Origin: Protula sp. h YS-2021
Taxonomy: Eukaryota > Annelida > Polychaeta > Sabellida > Serpulidae
Length of the DNA: 64,000 nucleotides
Assembly (NCBI GenBank): GCA_949752745.1
Contig: OX457034.1
Span: 7,152,904-7,216,903, forward strand
Direction of reading: 5' to 3'
How positions within the stretch are numbered: position 1 is the first letter of the stretch; each line of letters opens with the position of its first letter. The position numbers were made by a program, and so were the translations under genes. Under the pieces are notes generated by a model. It searched no databases. It saw only the letters and a program-made list of their open reading frames with translations, and had not been told where the DNA came from. Shown piece by piece: positions 1 to 9,847 of the stretch.

Positions 1-23
1 CGGTCCGTCAAGTTTTAAACATT

Positions 24-503
24 ATGTCCTTTCAGGACCACACTCTAAGTCGCAGATGGGAAAACCTGCGACTCAGTGACCCACTGTCCTCTATGCCTTT
101 GGAATGCCTGTCCCTGGCCAACCGTGACGTCGTGAAAATCTCTACCTTCCTGATGACGTCAATGGCATTCTTAAGACGGGACGCCTTCCTCCAGCACTGC
201 TGGTCGAGCGTCAAGGGACTTCGCGACTTAAGACACAGCCCCATTCTGGGTGAGAAAGAACTGTTCCCCCCAGCAGAAGTGGAGAGAGTAAACCAGGAGA
301 GTAGATCGTTGTCGCACGACTTCGCTTTGATGTCAAGGATGTCGCGTGCCTCGTTCCGCCAACCAGCAAAGCGCAAGAAGCAACGACAATCCTCTGCGGA
401 TCACTTCCGGCCCAGTTCCCAGGTGCAGACCCTGCCGCCGAAGAGGCCCAAGCATTCGGGAAACAACAAATCGGAGGGACAGCATACCCAGCAGCACAGG
501 TAG
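24..503 (+). pseudogene. DIRS gag-like remnant
   Basis: Open frame of 159 codons with a segment resembling the C-terminal part of DIRS gag: RRDAFL near residue 51, an ILGEKELFPP stretch near residue 75, and a basic, Q/S/P-rich tail from about residue 115. In DIRS elements this protein packages the RNA and precedes the RT. The 5' part is probably cut by the window edge, so the start at 24 is only the first available ATG. The call depends mainly on position ahead of the RT; sequence support alone is weak. Confidence 0.5.
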
Positions 504-540
504 CAGCCAACCAAAGTACCGCTCAGAGACGAGGGACTCG

Positions 541-1960
541 TCGCTTGGCGATACTTTTTCTGGCTTAAACGATCTAAAAGAACCTTTCTGCAGCACATCC
601 TTGCCCGTAGGCGAAAGGCTAGGCGAGTTCTGGCAAGCTTGGGCAGAGTTAGGGGCTTCCCGGAGAGTAGTCCGGTGGCTCAGGAACGGCTACCTCCTCC
701 CCTTCAAGAAGGGCCTGAGGGGACTCAAGCCAAGCCTGCAATGTTACGGGAAGGGATGTGGGGCACATCGATAGATCTATCCGACGCCTACCTACATGTC
801 CCCCTAGACCACTCGGCCAGGAAGTACCTATATTTCCAAATAAATCGAAATCATTTTTGGTTTCTGGCACTCCCTTTCCGCCTCTCATCAGTCCCGTACG
901 TGTTTTCAAAGATCATGCGCATGGGTACGTCTCCAGGGAATGCAAGTGTTCCAATACATAGACAATTGGTTCCTAGCACATACTCAACAGGACATAGCCT
1001 ATCACCAAACAATCCAGCTGGTCAAAAAGGCGATACAGGTAGGTCTTGTGGTAAATCTGGCCAAATCAGAATTGACCCCAAAACAAGACATTTTTTTCTT
1101 GGGAGAACGATGGGACTTGTCAGCAGCCCGGGCATTCCCCACAACAGACAGGCAGCAGAAAATTTCTCGGTCTATCCAGAACATTTCTGTCAACCGAAAG
1201 ATAAGGGTACAGGCCATGGAGTCACTACTAGGTCTATTAGTAGCAACCGAGAAGACGGTTCCGTTAGACCGCTTACATTACAGACAATTCCAAGCACAGG
1301 TAAGACAAGCCCTTTCATGCCCCTCTCCCGGATATAGAGCTCCAAACGGACGCTTCCAGGGAAGTGTGGGGAATTCACTGTCAGGGTCAGATGTGGAGGT
1401 GAAAATGGCCAACAAAGTTTTGCAGATACCATATCAACTGGCTGGAACTCGGAGTGGTATGGATAGCTCTGAACAAGCTCTCGGACCATCTCGGGGGCAA
1501 GAGTGTCAGAGTCCTTCTGGACAACTCTACAGGCATGGGAATGCAGGATCTCCATCGTAGCACGTCATCTGTCAGGGAAACTAAACGTGCTGGCCGATTT
1601 AGCGTCCAGCACGGGTCAAGTCATCCACACAGAGTGGTGGCTAGCCCAGTCATCCTTCCGTTGGGTGACACGGGAATCCCCATGGGGCCCCCCGACGTTA
1701 GATCTATTTCCCAATGCGTTGACAACTCAGCTACCCAGGTTCGTATCCCCATGCCCGGATCAAGCAGCCTGGGCAGTGCCCATGGCCTCTGCAAGAAGTA
1801 CTCTATGTCTTCCCTCCTCAAGCCATTCTGCTACAGGTGTTGCAAAGAATAGTAGAACTGAGACCCCCATCTCTGTTACTAATAGCCCCGTTGTCCCCAG
1901 AGGCTCCGTGGTTTACCCTGCGGTGCAAGGTGATCAATCCATCCCTATAACTTGCCCCAG
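541..1960 (+). pseudogene. DIRS reverse transcriptase/RNase H, frameshifted
   Basis: Reading switches between frames. From about 610 there is VGERLGEFWQAWAELGA and RNGYLLPF, the DIRS RT N-terminal signature. Around 760-930 comes SIDLSDAYLHVPLDH then LALPFRLSSVPYVFSK. From 940 comes FQYIDNW, where the usual second catalytic Asp of Y-x-D-D reads Asn, followed by LAKSELTP and FLGERWD (thumb region). The RNase H region and the region after it lie near 1500-1760, with ARHLSGKLN, ADLAS, TEWWLA and WGPPTLDLF. At least three frame changes and the Asn substitution make it non-functional. Confidence 0.8.
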
Positions 1961-2085
1961 AGAACTTTTATCCCAACCCCATTGGCGACACTTCCACCCG
2001 TCCCTACAGTTAATGAACCTACACCTGTGGTGCCTAACCAATCCTTCCTAGAGAAAAAGGTTTCTCCAAGCAGGTAGTTGAAAAG

Positions 2086-3130
2086 ATGGTAAACAGCCAT
2101 AAGCAATCCACAGCGAAAGTTTATAGGTCGCAGTGGAACAAGTTTGCCTCTTGGTGCGCTACTTCTAATCTAGACCGCTTTCAAGCGACACCAGCAGTGG
2201 TAGCAGATTTTTTGGACCATCTTTTCACGGAAGGTCAACTGAAGGTAGGGTCGATAGAAGGTTATCGAGAAGCCATTGGCTCTAGACTTAAGTCATCTAC
2301 TGGCTATGACCCGGGTGAGGATACGGCCTTGTCACAGTTAATCAGACATTTCAAGGTAAATTCCCTCCCCTACAGTCCAATGTGGCCCAATGGGATGTGT
2401 CACTGGTATTACGTTATTTACAGTGCCAAGAGAATTTCGCGGAAGAAAGCGAAAGACGCCACGGTAAGATTCACTTTCCTGTTAGCCTTAGCGTCCGGTA
2501 AGAGGAGAGGCGAAATCCATGGACAGGGAGATAATAAAGGAAAATGGTGAGTGGAATAGAGTGTTCCTTACTCCCAGATCCGGTTTCATGGGTACGACAC
2601 ATATTGTTTCCCGAGGCCGGGGCACCTTCGACCATATTGCGCTCCCGGCCCTTCAATGGAACAATTGGCTGAGAATCGCGTTTCTTTGTGCCCGGTCAAA
2701 GCACTACGTCAATATCTTTTGATTTAAGAAGCTTATCGCTCGGAAAATCAAAAAGTCTTCATTATTTCTTTCATGCCAAAATTCAACAAAGACCTTTCTA
2801 AACAGACCATCTTAAACTATATTAAAAAGGTCATTTTGGCAGCTTATGAACGGGCACAGACCGATACGGGGCCTACAAAACGAATGTAAAGTTAAAGCCC
2901 ATCATGTCCGCTAGATAGCGAATTCCCTCAGGGCTCTCCGTAATGTGTCTTTGCTAGATATACTTAAAACGGGCTGTTGGTCGTCCCCCAACTCATTCGT
3001 TAAGTATAACCTTAAAGATTTTTCGCAAAACGAGTTGTCGGGTCTTTACTCTTTAGGCCCATTCATTGCTGCGGAAACCATCGTTACGAAGCCTTCTACT
3101 CTGGTTTCAGGCAACCCGCTCCAAAACTGA
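2086..3130 (+). pseudogene. DIRS tyrosine recombinase, broken
   Basis: The first block (2086-2550) has the SAM-like core-binding domain: a S-T-A-K-V-Y-R-SQW start, FLDHLF, and IEGYREAIGS. It then has LLALASGKRRGEIH, containing the first catalytic Arg of the R-H-R-Y set. After a disrupted stretch with stops, the C-terminal catalytic region reappears near 2890-3090 as ILKTGCWSSPNSFVKYNLKD, with the candidate nucleophilic Tyr in VKYNL, then LGPFIAAETIV. In DIRS elements this enzyme integrates a circular DNA intermediate without target duplication. Confidence 0.75.
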
Positions 3131-3139
3131 AAGGCAAAG

Positions 3140-4033
3140 GCAAACAGAAAGGGGGATTTGCCAAAGGACACAACAACTGGTTCAAGGGCAAGAAGCAGTG
3201 ACATTTTCAGACTTTGTTGTCGTACCTTGAGTACCGTTAAGCAAGTGTTTTTAATCACCACAGAACTGATATTTTCACTTGCATGGACGTAAGTTTTAAG
3301 CTCAAGAATGTTTCCAGTTTAGATGTATTTTATTTTGTTCAGGCAGGGTCACCATGGTCCTAATACCCAGCTACCTGCCATCGTCCTCTTTTCGGACCCT
3401 AGGGTCAGAAAAGGGGAGGGGGCATACACGGTACCTCCTGTACCCGTAGGCCCGTACCACCACCGGCAACTAGGAGATCGGTCCATGATGACCATGCCCA
3501 CCGTGCCCATGGGCCCATAATTTGCCCAAGACACGGGAAATCATATTGCAGTGAAAGTTTTTCACTTTTTAAGTTTAAATTCAATCAGTATTAGAATCTA
3601 AAGATTATCCAGTCGTATTTTGTAGGTTTGCGGGTGAAACCTTCAAATTTATATTGTGTTCTTTGCTTCAGGCAATTGGATCTTATCATTTGCCTTAGTC
3701 TAACGTCAGTACAGGTTATCTGATTGTGAATACTGCAGGCGCAATTCCTGGCAGTATTAGGTTTATTTGCGTAAATCTCCGAGATTTACGATCGTATTGG
3801 CAAAATATCGATGGTTTGAAATTATTTTTGGTAACCTCGATGTTGAGTGTGTGAGGTTGGGACCCATCCAGTGGGCGGAAGGAGGGGGATGGCAATAACC
3901 ATTCTTATGTAACTGGCGAGCTTGATTTACATGTGTCAGATCTCTACATTCTGTTACCATGTGATCGTAGCTCACAGTGTTTAATATAGGACTGGGAGTG
4001 TTCCCCCAATCCCAGGCTTTTTGAAAAACATCA
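3140..4033. other. Non-coding stretch after the DIRS element
   Basis: No gene seen. It may include the 3' part of the DIRS element (G/C-rich 3350-3530, then AT-rich), but no terminal repeat could be matched. Short open frames here overlap on both strands in G/C-rich low-complexity sequence and show no family motif. Confidence 0.4.
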
Positions 4034-4237
4034 AAAAGAAGTGGAACGTACTTAGCATTTTATTCAGTCTTCAACTACAGTTCAACTTAACATCTTCCGA
4101 TGAACTTTTACGTATCTAGCACAATTTGCAACCTTTTTCTGTGAAGCAGTACAGAATGGCAGGCTCCCCTGCTCCGGACTCAAGTCCAATCTAAAAGTAG
4201 AGATAAGCGAATTCAAAGCTTTTGCGAAGTAAAACTA

Positions 4238-4578
4238 ACGTTTTATTTCGTAAAACGTGCTTTTACGAGTAAAATTGCAATTCGCGTTCTCCACTTTTAG
4301 ATGGGTTCCCTTTCGGTTGTAACCTTTCACGCAGAATAAGAACAAACTTTTTTGTGTCTGCAGAATAGCCCATCCCGCCATCCATCCATCAACCAATCAA
4401 AATGAGGGAATCCTCTGGTATTTCGTCATGATTGCCAATGGGCATTCCCTTTAAGCCCCACTCGGTGGTTGAATAACGCACCCAGGCTAGTTGAGGGATG
4501 GATGGTTGGGAGAGTAGGCTAAAAGTGGAGAACGCGAATTGCGCTTTTACTCGTAAAAGCACGTTTTACGAAATAAAA
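4238..4578 (+). mobile_element. Small TIR element (MITE), copy 1
   Basis: The left terminal inverted repeat begins ACGTTTTATTTCG (4238-4300) and the right inverted copy is 4519-4578. TA precedes the left end, as in Tc1/mariner-type MITEs. The last few bases of the right TIR and the expected flanking TA are missing. No coding capacity. The core (4301-4518) runs in the opposite orientation to the core of the copy at 4962. Confidence 0.75.
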
Positions 4579-4961
4579 ATCCATCTGAGTGAGTGTTGCG
4601 CTGGTTGCGAGGGCAGGGTATCACAAACTAGCCGTTTCAGTCGTTTGTGTAACGAACCGAGTATCGCGAAGACTGTACAACTTTTGGTATTTTGTCACTG
4701 TAGATCACGGCATAATATGGCAGGATATCTGTAAAAATAAATTTCAGGTCATCAACATTAAAAGAAGTGGAACGTAGTTAGCATTTTATTCAGTCTTCAA
4801 CTACTGTTCAACTTTAAATCTTCCGATGAGCTTTGACGTATCTAGCACAATTCGCAACCTTTTTGTGAAGCAGTACAGAATGGCAGGCTCCCCTGCTCCG
4901 GACTCAAGTCCCATCTAAAACTGGAGATAAGCGAATTCAAAGCTTTTGCGAAATAAAACTA

Positions 4962-5304
4962 ACGTTTTATTTCGTAAAACGTGCTTTTACGAGTAAAAGC
5001 GCAATTTGCGTTCTCCACTTTTAGCCTACTCTCCCACCCACCCATCCCTCAACTAGCCTGGGTGCGTTATTCAACAACCGAGTGGGGCTTAAAGGGAATC
5101 CCCATTGGCAATCATGACGAAATACCAGAGGATTCCCTCATTTTGATTGGTTGATGGATGGATGACGGGGTAGGCTATTCTGCAGACACAAAAAGTTTGT
5201 TTTTAGTCTGCGTGAAAGGTTAAAACCGAAAGGGAACCCATCTAAAAGTGGAGAACGCGAATTGCGATTTTACTCGTAAAAGCACGTTTTACGAAATAAA
5301 ACGT
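4962..5304 (-). mobile_element. Small TIR element (MITE), copy 2, core inverted
   Basis: Left TIR 4962-5024 and right TIR 5242-5304 are inverted copies of about 63 bp. TA directly flanks both ends (4960-4961 and 5305-5306), the target duplication of Tc1/mariner elements. The length of 343 bp matches copy 1. The internal 217 bp are the reverse complement of the copy 1 core, while the external flank is in the same orientation as in copy 1. Confidence 0.8.
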
Positions 5305-5479
5305 TAGATAAGTGTACTTATATTGGCTTAACGTTGAAGGGGCACTTTGTGGTCGTCTTGAGAGGGGTGTGTTAGAGAGGGCTAGTATGTTTAAAACTTA
5401 TAATTTTGTCTCTCGTGTTTAATCTTCGAAGCTTTAGGTACACGTTGAGCTGAAATTCCGCATAAAAACCGCCCAGAAA

Positions 5480-5485
5480 TATAAA
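5480..5485. repeat. Target site duplication TATAAA, left of Mav-1
   Basis: TATAAA directly before the AGTAGGG terminus, repeated exactly at 20355-20360 after the opposite terminus. Six-bp duplications are the hallmark of Maverick/Polinton integration. Confidence 0.9.
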
Positions 5486-5906
5486 AGTAGGGTGAAAAGG
5501 AGAGTTTTGCGCCACTTTGTGACGTCATACTGTCATACCCCCCTGGTCAAGAATCATATACCATGGGGACCCCCCCCTAGGCGGCAGTCGGGACTGACCC
5601 CCCCCCCAGGCGGCAGTCGGGACTGACCCCCCCTGGTCAAGAATCATATACCATGGGGACCCCCCCTCCCCCCCTAGGCGGCAGTCGGGACTGACCCCCC
5701 CCCCCAAGCGGCAGTCGGGACTGACCCCCCTGGTCAAGAATCATATACCATGGGGACCCCCCCCCTAGGCGGCAGTCGGGACTGCCCCCCCCTAGGCGGC
5801 AGTCGGGACTGACCCCCCCCCCCCCCCATTTTTTTTTTAATTTTTTTTTTTATTATTATTATTATGATAATATTTAATTAGTCATAATTCAATGGTTTCC
5901 CATTAC
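5486..5906 (+). repeat. Mav-1 left terminal inverted repeat
   Basis: Matches the reverse complement of 19711-20354, with a shared outer 60 bp (including GCGCCACTTTGTGACGTCAT) and a shared inner AT-rich end (ATGATAATATTTAATTAGTC). The middle is a C-run-rich array of CGGCAGTCGGGACTGACC modules and TGGTCAAGAATCATATACC modules. It lacks the GTCGGTCCATAGTATGTCC modules and a 250-bp insert found in the right copy. Confidence 0.9.
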
Positions 5907-6313
5907 TTCTTCACCGATGTGTAGAGACCATGGATGACGTCTTCAAAGTGAACTATGTTGACTATGTGTTTTCAAAGCTTCCTGCTTTTGAATCTAATTG
6001 GATTTTACAAGTGTAGAATTTGCATAAGCATTGGGAAGCTGTTGGAAAGATAATTCCAAGAGATGAATTCATCCACTCATTTCTACAGGAATGTGAAGAA
6101 CTACTTTTACCATCAACTTACGACATTGATTCAGCATTTATCCGCGCGAATACAACTTGGGCAGCTGAACTCATGCTAGTTGTAGCTGCTAGAATTATTT
6201 TACATTATGATGATGGCGTTCCATTGACGACGAATGCATCAGATCTTGTTCGATTCAACAATGAACGAGTTGAAGTGAATTCAAAGCTTTGTAAAATGTT
6301 TGAAGAACTATAA
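5907..6313 (+). pseudogene. Short helical accessory protein, nonsense copy
   Basis: Counterpart of the intact gene at 28562-28957. The homologous ATG is at 5930 (MDDVF). Codon 29 is a TAG at 6014-6016 where the Mav-2 copy has AAG, so only the 97 residues after it remain open (6020-6313). The protein would be about 127 residues, predicted mainly helical, with an HWEAVGK motif and a DIDSAF motif. It is the first gene inside the left terminal repeat. Function unknown. Confidence 0.65.
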
Positions 6314-6386
6314 AAAAGCTGACTCTGCAATTTCTAATGGCATAAAAGGAGAAGGGTGAAGTGAAGTCATCATTCAACGCGCAGCC

Positions 6387-7007
6387 ATGGAGAAGACAAG
6401 CAGCTTTAAAATTAGTGCAAACTTAACCATTACTGTGGAGCATGGAGAATTTGGGCTATTTCTTCGAATCAAACGTGGAGAGAGATGGCTTGCTTTATCA
6501 CCATCCTTGTGGAAGATTGTGTGTCAGAACTTGACAAGATTACGCAACATTGGCTTCAAACTGTACTTAACGCAAACGAAGTGGCTTGAAGTCATTTCAT
6601 ACTTGGATATGCGCTATGTGAGTTTTGTGCAAACATCACTGTTTGAAGGGAAAGAATATACGCGTTACATCAACATGAATGATGGTGAATGGGGGACATT
6701 GCTTCAGGAAATCCATAGCATAACCTCAACCTTACTGCCATGTACGGAATGTCATGGGAAGAAAACTCCTGTTAAGCTGCAAAAGGACAATCGAATGAAA
6801 GTGTCAAAGCTTTCCAAGAAAAGACTGTCTGAAGTTCGATTGGAGAATATGAACGTGCAAAATCAACTTGGACTTACCTGTGAATATTGTGGTGCTTACG
6901 GATATGCTGAGGATTATGATTGTCACTGCCATAAGTACAATTGCAAGTTGTGTGAACCTGACAACTTCTGCAACAAGTGCGGCTCACTAACAGTATCTGC
7001 CGAGTAA
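6387..7007 (+). CDS. Two PC4-like units plus zinc-binding tail, accessory protein
   Basis: 206 residues, orthologous to 29038-29661. Residues about 9-50 and 70-118 each show strand-rich sequence ending in a helix-start pattern (LSPSLWKIVCQNL; MNDGEWGTLLQEI). This resembles the PC4/Sub1 ssDNA-binding fold (strands, then an L-x4-W-x2-L helix). Residues about 160-206 carry eight Cys and two His arranged as C-x2-C, C-x-C-H, C-x2-C, C-x2-C, likely binding two zinc ions. The start at 6387 follows CAGCC and matches the Mav-2 start. The PC4-like reading is my inference from pattern and needs profile searching. Role unknown; perhaps early nucleic-acid binding. Confidence 0.65.
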   Translation: MEKTSSFKISANLTITVEHGEFGLFLRIKRGERWLALSPSLWKIVCQNLTRLRNIGFKLYLTQTKWLEVISYLDMRYVSFVQTSLFEGKEYTRYINMNDGEWGTLLQEIHSITSTLLPCTECHGKKTPVKLQKDNRMKVSKLSKKRLSEVRLENMNVQNQLGLTCEYCGAYGYAEDYDCHCHKYNCKLCEPDNFCNKCGSLTVSAE

Positions 7008-7071
7008 GACTACAAGTCATTTGCTTGCCAGTCGTCAAAGTGTGTAGACGTGTCATATGGATATGTAAAAG

Positions 7072-7359
7072 ATGGATGTAGAAACGTTTTTCAAGGAGAC
7101 GTATGTGGACTACATGATAAGTGAACTGGCGCGTTTTGGATCTATTCAACAACAACTGGAACACTTTGACATCTATTGGGAACTTGCTCATTCCACGCTG
7201 AACGTACCGAAATTACGTGAGGATTTCATCAAAGAGTGTGTGCTTTCAAACATTGACGGAGCTGAGGAGTTTGATGTGGAAGCAGCATATCACTTCGCTC
7301 GATTTGATCCAAGACTGTTTGATGAAGTGAGAGAGTGGTTAATCTACATTGCAGTATAA
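7072..7359 (+). CDS. Short helical accessory protein
   Basis: 95 residues beginning MDVETFFKETYVDYM. Shares spacing of Tyr, hydrophobic and Trp-Glu positions (YVDYM, YWELAH, FIKEC, then an acidic D-x-A pair) with the products at 5930, 28562 and 29680, suggesting a small paralogous helical family in these elements. Its TAA overlaps the next gene's ATG by one base (TAATG at 7357-7361). In Mav-2 the corresponding gene is followed by extra genes instead. No known domain recognised. Confidence 0.65.
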   Translation: MDVETFFKETYVDYMISELARFGSIQQQLEHFDIYWELAHSTLNVPKLREDFIKECVLSNIDGAEEFDVEAAYHFARFDPRLFDEVREWLIYIAV

Positions 7360-7691
7360 TGACAGACATTACATTGAGACAATATATTGTGCAAAAGACA
7401 TATTGTGAAGAAATGTTATTAGCTGTAAAAAAGTTTGCATGTTTAGTATGTCCTGCTTGTCAAAATGAAGAGTGTTCAGAACATACTTGTCATTCTGCAT
7501 GTGTCTATACATATTGGAATGAAGCTAAATATTACATTCATTTAGATAAAGTGTTAGATAATGCAAATCAACGTTGTGAAAAATATGGTGTAGATGCTAT
7601 CACATTTGATGAATTAAGTAGTTGGTTAATGTTCATTGAAGATCAATGGACTCCAATTATTCACACCATTGTATCAATACTTGATTTGTAA
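7359..7691 (+). CDS. Cys-rich accessory protein of 110 residues
   Basis: The start is taken at 7359 (MTDITLRQYIVQK), which matches the Mav-2 copy at 30777 (MADMTLRQYIVQK); an upstream in-frame codon is not conserved. A C-x2-C then clustered Cys/His segment (residues about 29-50: CLVC, C, CSEHTCHSAC) suggests a zinc site. The C-terminal half is helical with an FDELSSWL segment. Position just before the integrase is kept in both elements. About 80% identical between copies by eye. No characterised family recognised. Confidence 0.7.
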   Translation: MTDITLRQYIVQKTYCEEMLLAVKKFACLVCPACQNEECSEHTCHSACVYTYWNEAKYYIHLDKVLDNANQRCEKYGVDAITFDELSSWLMFIEDQWTPIIHTIVSILDL

Positions 7692-7771
7692 GATATGTTG
7701 ATAAAATGCAAGATGTGTTGATAAAATAAAACGCAAGATATGTTAACAAGTGTTAATCATTTAGTGTTAAC
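7692..7771 (+). promoter_or_regulatory. AT-rich spacer upstream of Mav-1 integrase
   Basis: 80 bp with GATAAAATAAAAC and repeated AAGATRTGTT words ahead of the integrase ATG. A TATA-like role is possible. No Inr can be assigned with confidence. Confidence 0.3.
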
Positions 7772-8872
7772 ATGTCGACGTGGAAAGACTACCTAACCAA
7801 TATTTATTTTAAACCTGGTCAACCCGGGGCATTTGCTGGTCCATACAAACTTTATCACATATTAAGAAAACATGATCAACCAGTCACTCATTCGCAAGTG
7901 AAGAAATGGTTACAGGATCAAGATGCCTTCAGTTTACTACAACCTGTAAAATACAGGTTTAAAAGGCAACGTGTCATTACGCGTGGAATTGATGACATGT
8001 GGGATATTGATTTAGCTGACATGGGAAACATAGCTCCATATAATGATGACACCCGTTTTTTGTTGGTTGTCATTGATGTGTTTTCCAAATATTTATGGGT
8101 GCAACCAATACCTAACAAATCACATACCAGCGTCATAGAAGCCTTTCAAAAGATTTTTCATGAAACACAACGAAGACCACGAACTCTAAGGTCGGATAAG
8201 GGAACTGAATTTAAAAACAGATGGGTAAAAGCTTTTATGAAGAAGGAGGGAATACATGCCTATACGACAAAGAATGAAACCAAAGCCAACTATGCTGAGA
8301 GAGTCATTCGTACTCTAAAGGGAATGATGTATCGATATTTCCTACATAATCAAACGTATCGATATATGGACATTCTTCCAGACTTAGTGTATACTTACAA
8401 CCATAGACCACATGGCTCCCTCCCTAATAAGTATGCTCCTGCAGACATTCGTAAAGACATAGAATCGAAAGTGTGGAAATATATGTATGTAGACAAATTG
8501 AAATTAAAACCGAAGAAGAAAAAACCCTACAAATTTAAAATTGGTGATCAGGTTCGCATTTCTCACATAAAATATGTATTTCAACGAGATTATCATATAA
8601 AGTGGACGCAAGAAGTGTTCATTATCACACATCGTTGTAAGAAGCAAGGAGTACACTTGTATCGTGTGAAAGACTTTTTGGATGAAGATATTGATGGACA
8701 TTTCTATGAAGAAGAACTACAGAAAGTGACAAAAGATATTGAATCAGTCTACAGAATTGAAAAGGTTTTGAAAACACGAAAAAGACGAGGTGTTAAAGAA
8801 TTATTTGTGAAGTGGTTAGGTTGGCCAAAGAAGTTTAACAGTTGGGTGAAAGAAACAGATATTCGAAAATGA
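7772..8872 (+). CDS. INT: Maverick integrase (DDE) with C-terminal chromodomain
   Basis: 366 residues. The catalytic core has Asp80 in WDIDLADM, Asp142 in LRSDKGTEF and Glu176 in YAERVIRTLK, the retroviral-type D,D-35-E set. The C-terminal 40 residues (YRIEKVLK to WVKETDIRK) form a chromodomain with the FVKWLGW core, thought to steer insertion by binding histone tails. The enzyme joins the element's termini to target DNA, giving the 6-bp duplication seen here. The frame is intact and the same length as the Mav-2 copy. Its TGA overlaps the ATPase ATG (ATGA at 8869-8872). Confidence 0.95.
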   Translation: MSTWKDYLTNIYFKPGQPGAFAGPYKLYHILRKHDQPVTHSQVKKWLQDQDAFSLLQPVKYRFKRQRVITRGIDDMWDIDLADMGNIAPYNDDTRFLLVVIDVFSKYLWVQPIPNKSHTSVIEAFQKIFHETQRRPRTLRSDKGTEFKNRWVKAFMKKEGIHAYTTKNETKANYAERVIRTLKGMMYRYFLHNQTYRYMDILPDLVYTYNHRPHGSLPNKYAPADIRKDIESKVWKYMYVDKLKLKPKKKKPYKFKIGDQVRISHIKYVFQRDYHIKWTQEVFIITHRCKKQGVHLYRVKDFLDEDIDGHFYEEELQKVTKDIESVYRIEKVLKTRKRRGVKELFVKWLGWPKKFNSWVKETDIRK

Positions 8873-9528
8873 AGCATCCATTCACATGTTTGGTCTCTGG
8901 ACCTACAGGCAGTGGTAAAACTTCTCTAGTTAGAGAAATTCTAGAACAAAAGTTAATTAAACCCTCTCCAAAAACCATTTTATGGCTCTATGCAGCAGAT
9001 CAGCCTTTGTACAAGGGAATGAAAGGTGTGGAATTTTACCAAGGCATTCCAGATGACATTGAAGAGCGCTTTAACCCGAAAAAGCCAAACTTACTCATCA
9101 TTGATGACTTAATGACTAAATGTCATAGTGATGAGCGTATGACACGTCTCTTTAGTGTTGGTAGCAGTCATCAAAATCTTAGCATTATTTTTATTGTGCA
9201 TAATTTATTCCATCATGGTAGAGAAATGCGAAATATTAGTTTGAATACACATTACATCATTCTGTTTAAAAATCCTAGAGACAGCCAACAAATAAGTACA
9301 TTAGCGCGACAAATGTATCCTGGAAAATCTCAATTTCTCATAGAAGCCTATCAAGATGCTACCAGCAAACCTCATGGCTATTTATTCATTGATTTGAAGC
9401 CGAAGACGAATGATCAACTACGTATTCGTACAGGCATTTTACCAAAAGATACACATTACGTATATGTTGATAAGGTAGCGTATGAACAAGAACCAAGTCA
9501 CTTGACCATTCGCAGCCAAGATGTCTAA
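8869..9528 (+). CDS. ATP: FtsK/HerA-type genome-packaging ATPase
   Basis: 219 residues. Walker A is GPTGSGKTS near residue 13 and Walker B is NLLIIDDLM near residue 75. A sensor-like FIVHNLFH segment follows. This is the A32-like packaging ATPase of Mavericks, adenovirus-like and other double-jelly-roll viruses; it would pump element DNA into a capsid. The start is chosen at 8869, the ATG inside the integrase stop (ATGA), rather than an upstream in-frame codon within the chromodomain. Intact here; the Mav-2 copy is broken. Confidence 0.92.
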   Translation: MKHPFTCLVSGPTGSGKTSLVREILEQKLIKPSPKTILWLYAADQPLYKGMKGVEFYQGIPDDIEERFNPKKPNLLIIDDLMTKCHSDERMTRLFSVGSSHQNLSIIFIVHNLFHHGREMRNISLNTHYIILFKNPRDSQQISTLARQMYPGKSQFLIEAYQDATSKPHGYLFIDLKPKTNDQLRIRTGILPKDTHYVYVDKVAYEQEPSHLTIRSQDV

Positions 9529-9847
9529 ACGTATTCAAGCGAATCAACCTTTTCTTCACTTGCTCGCACGCAGCAGGCCTAAACGACGTAAATCCTTGCT
9601 ACAACAAGCTACTAAGGAGGAATTAACTAGCTTGTTTGAAATTTGTTTGAATATATTGCGAGGACATTTACCCTTAAGCTCAAAAAGGTATAAGGTATTC
9701 AAACGTGAACGTCATACCCTACGCACACTAGCAGATAAGAAGATATCACTTCGAAGAAAAAAGAAGTTGGTTAATCAGAAAGGAGGATTCATTGGAGCTA
9801 TTGCTAAATTTGCATTGCCCTTGTTAGCTCAGTTGCTGTTAAAATGA
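9521..9847 (+). CDS. Conserved small Maverick protein (basic, hydrophobic C-terminus)
   Basis: 108 residues, very basic, with an RPKRRKSLLQQAT segment, a helical centre (LTSLFEICLNIL) and a C-terminal GGFIGAIA-LPLL hydrophobic helix. It overlaps the ATPase stop by 8 nt and its own stop overlaps the next ATG (ATGA). Proteins with this layout commonly sit between ATPase and capsid genes in animal Mavericks. Function is not established; a small DNA- or membrane-associated virion protein is possible. Full length here; frameshifted in Mav-2. Confidence 0.75.
   Translation: MSKRIQANQPFLHLLARSRPKRRKSLLQQATKEELTSLFEICLNILRGHLPLSSKRYKVFKRERHTLRTLADKKISLRRKKKLVNQKGGFIGAIAKFALPLLAQLLLK

Larger units (their letters stand above)
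1..3140 (+). mobile_element. Degraded DIRS-type (tyrosine recombinase) retrotransposon
   Basis: Three consecutive decayed coding blocks in the order gag-like, reverse transcriptase/RNase H, tyrosine recombinase are what DIRS elements carry. The RT has the DIRS-style SIDLSDAYLHVP and YIDNW segments. The RNase H tail has an ARHLSGKLNVLAD segment, and the recombinase has LALASGKRRGEIH. DIRS elements lack a DDE integrase and none is seen. Frames shift repeatedly, so the copy is dead. The left end runs off the window and I could not find split or inverted terminal repeats, so the boundaries are approximate. Confidence 0.8.
4034..5306. repeat. Tandem duplication carrying two MITE copies
   Basis: The segment starting AAAAGAAGTGGAACGTA at 4034 recurs at 4760 with small differences. 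Both copies continue through the same roughly 200-bp flank (with the GGCAGGCTCCCCTGCTCCGG stretch) into a MITE. The spacing is about 725 bp. The duplication therefore included flank plus MITE as a unit. Confidence 0.8.

Noticed and set aside
3349..3534. Overlapping plus and minus frames of 61-65 codons near 3350-3530
   Set aside because: G/C-rich sequence lacking stops on both strands, without motif or homologous look.
7359..7691. LxCxE retinoblastoma-binding motif in Cys-rich accessory proteins
   Set aside because: LVCPA and LTCEY come close but the final Glu is missing; no true LxCxE seen.
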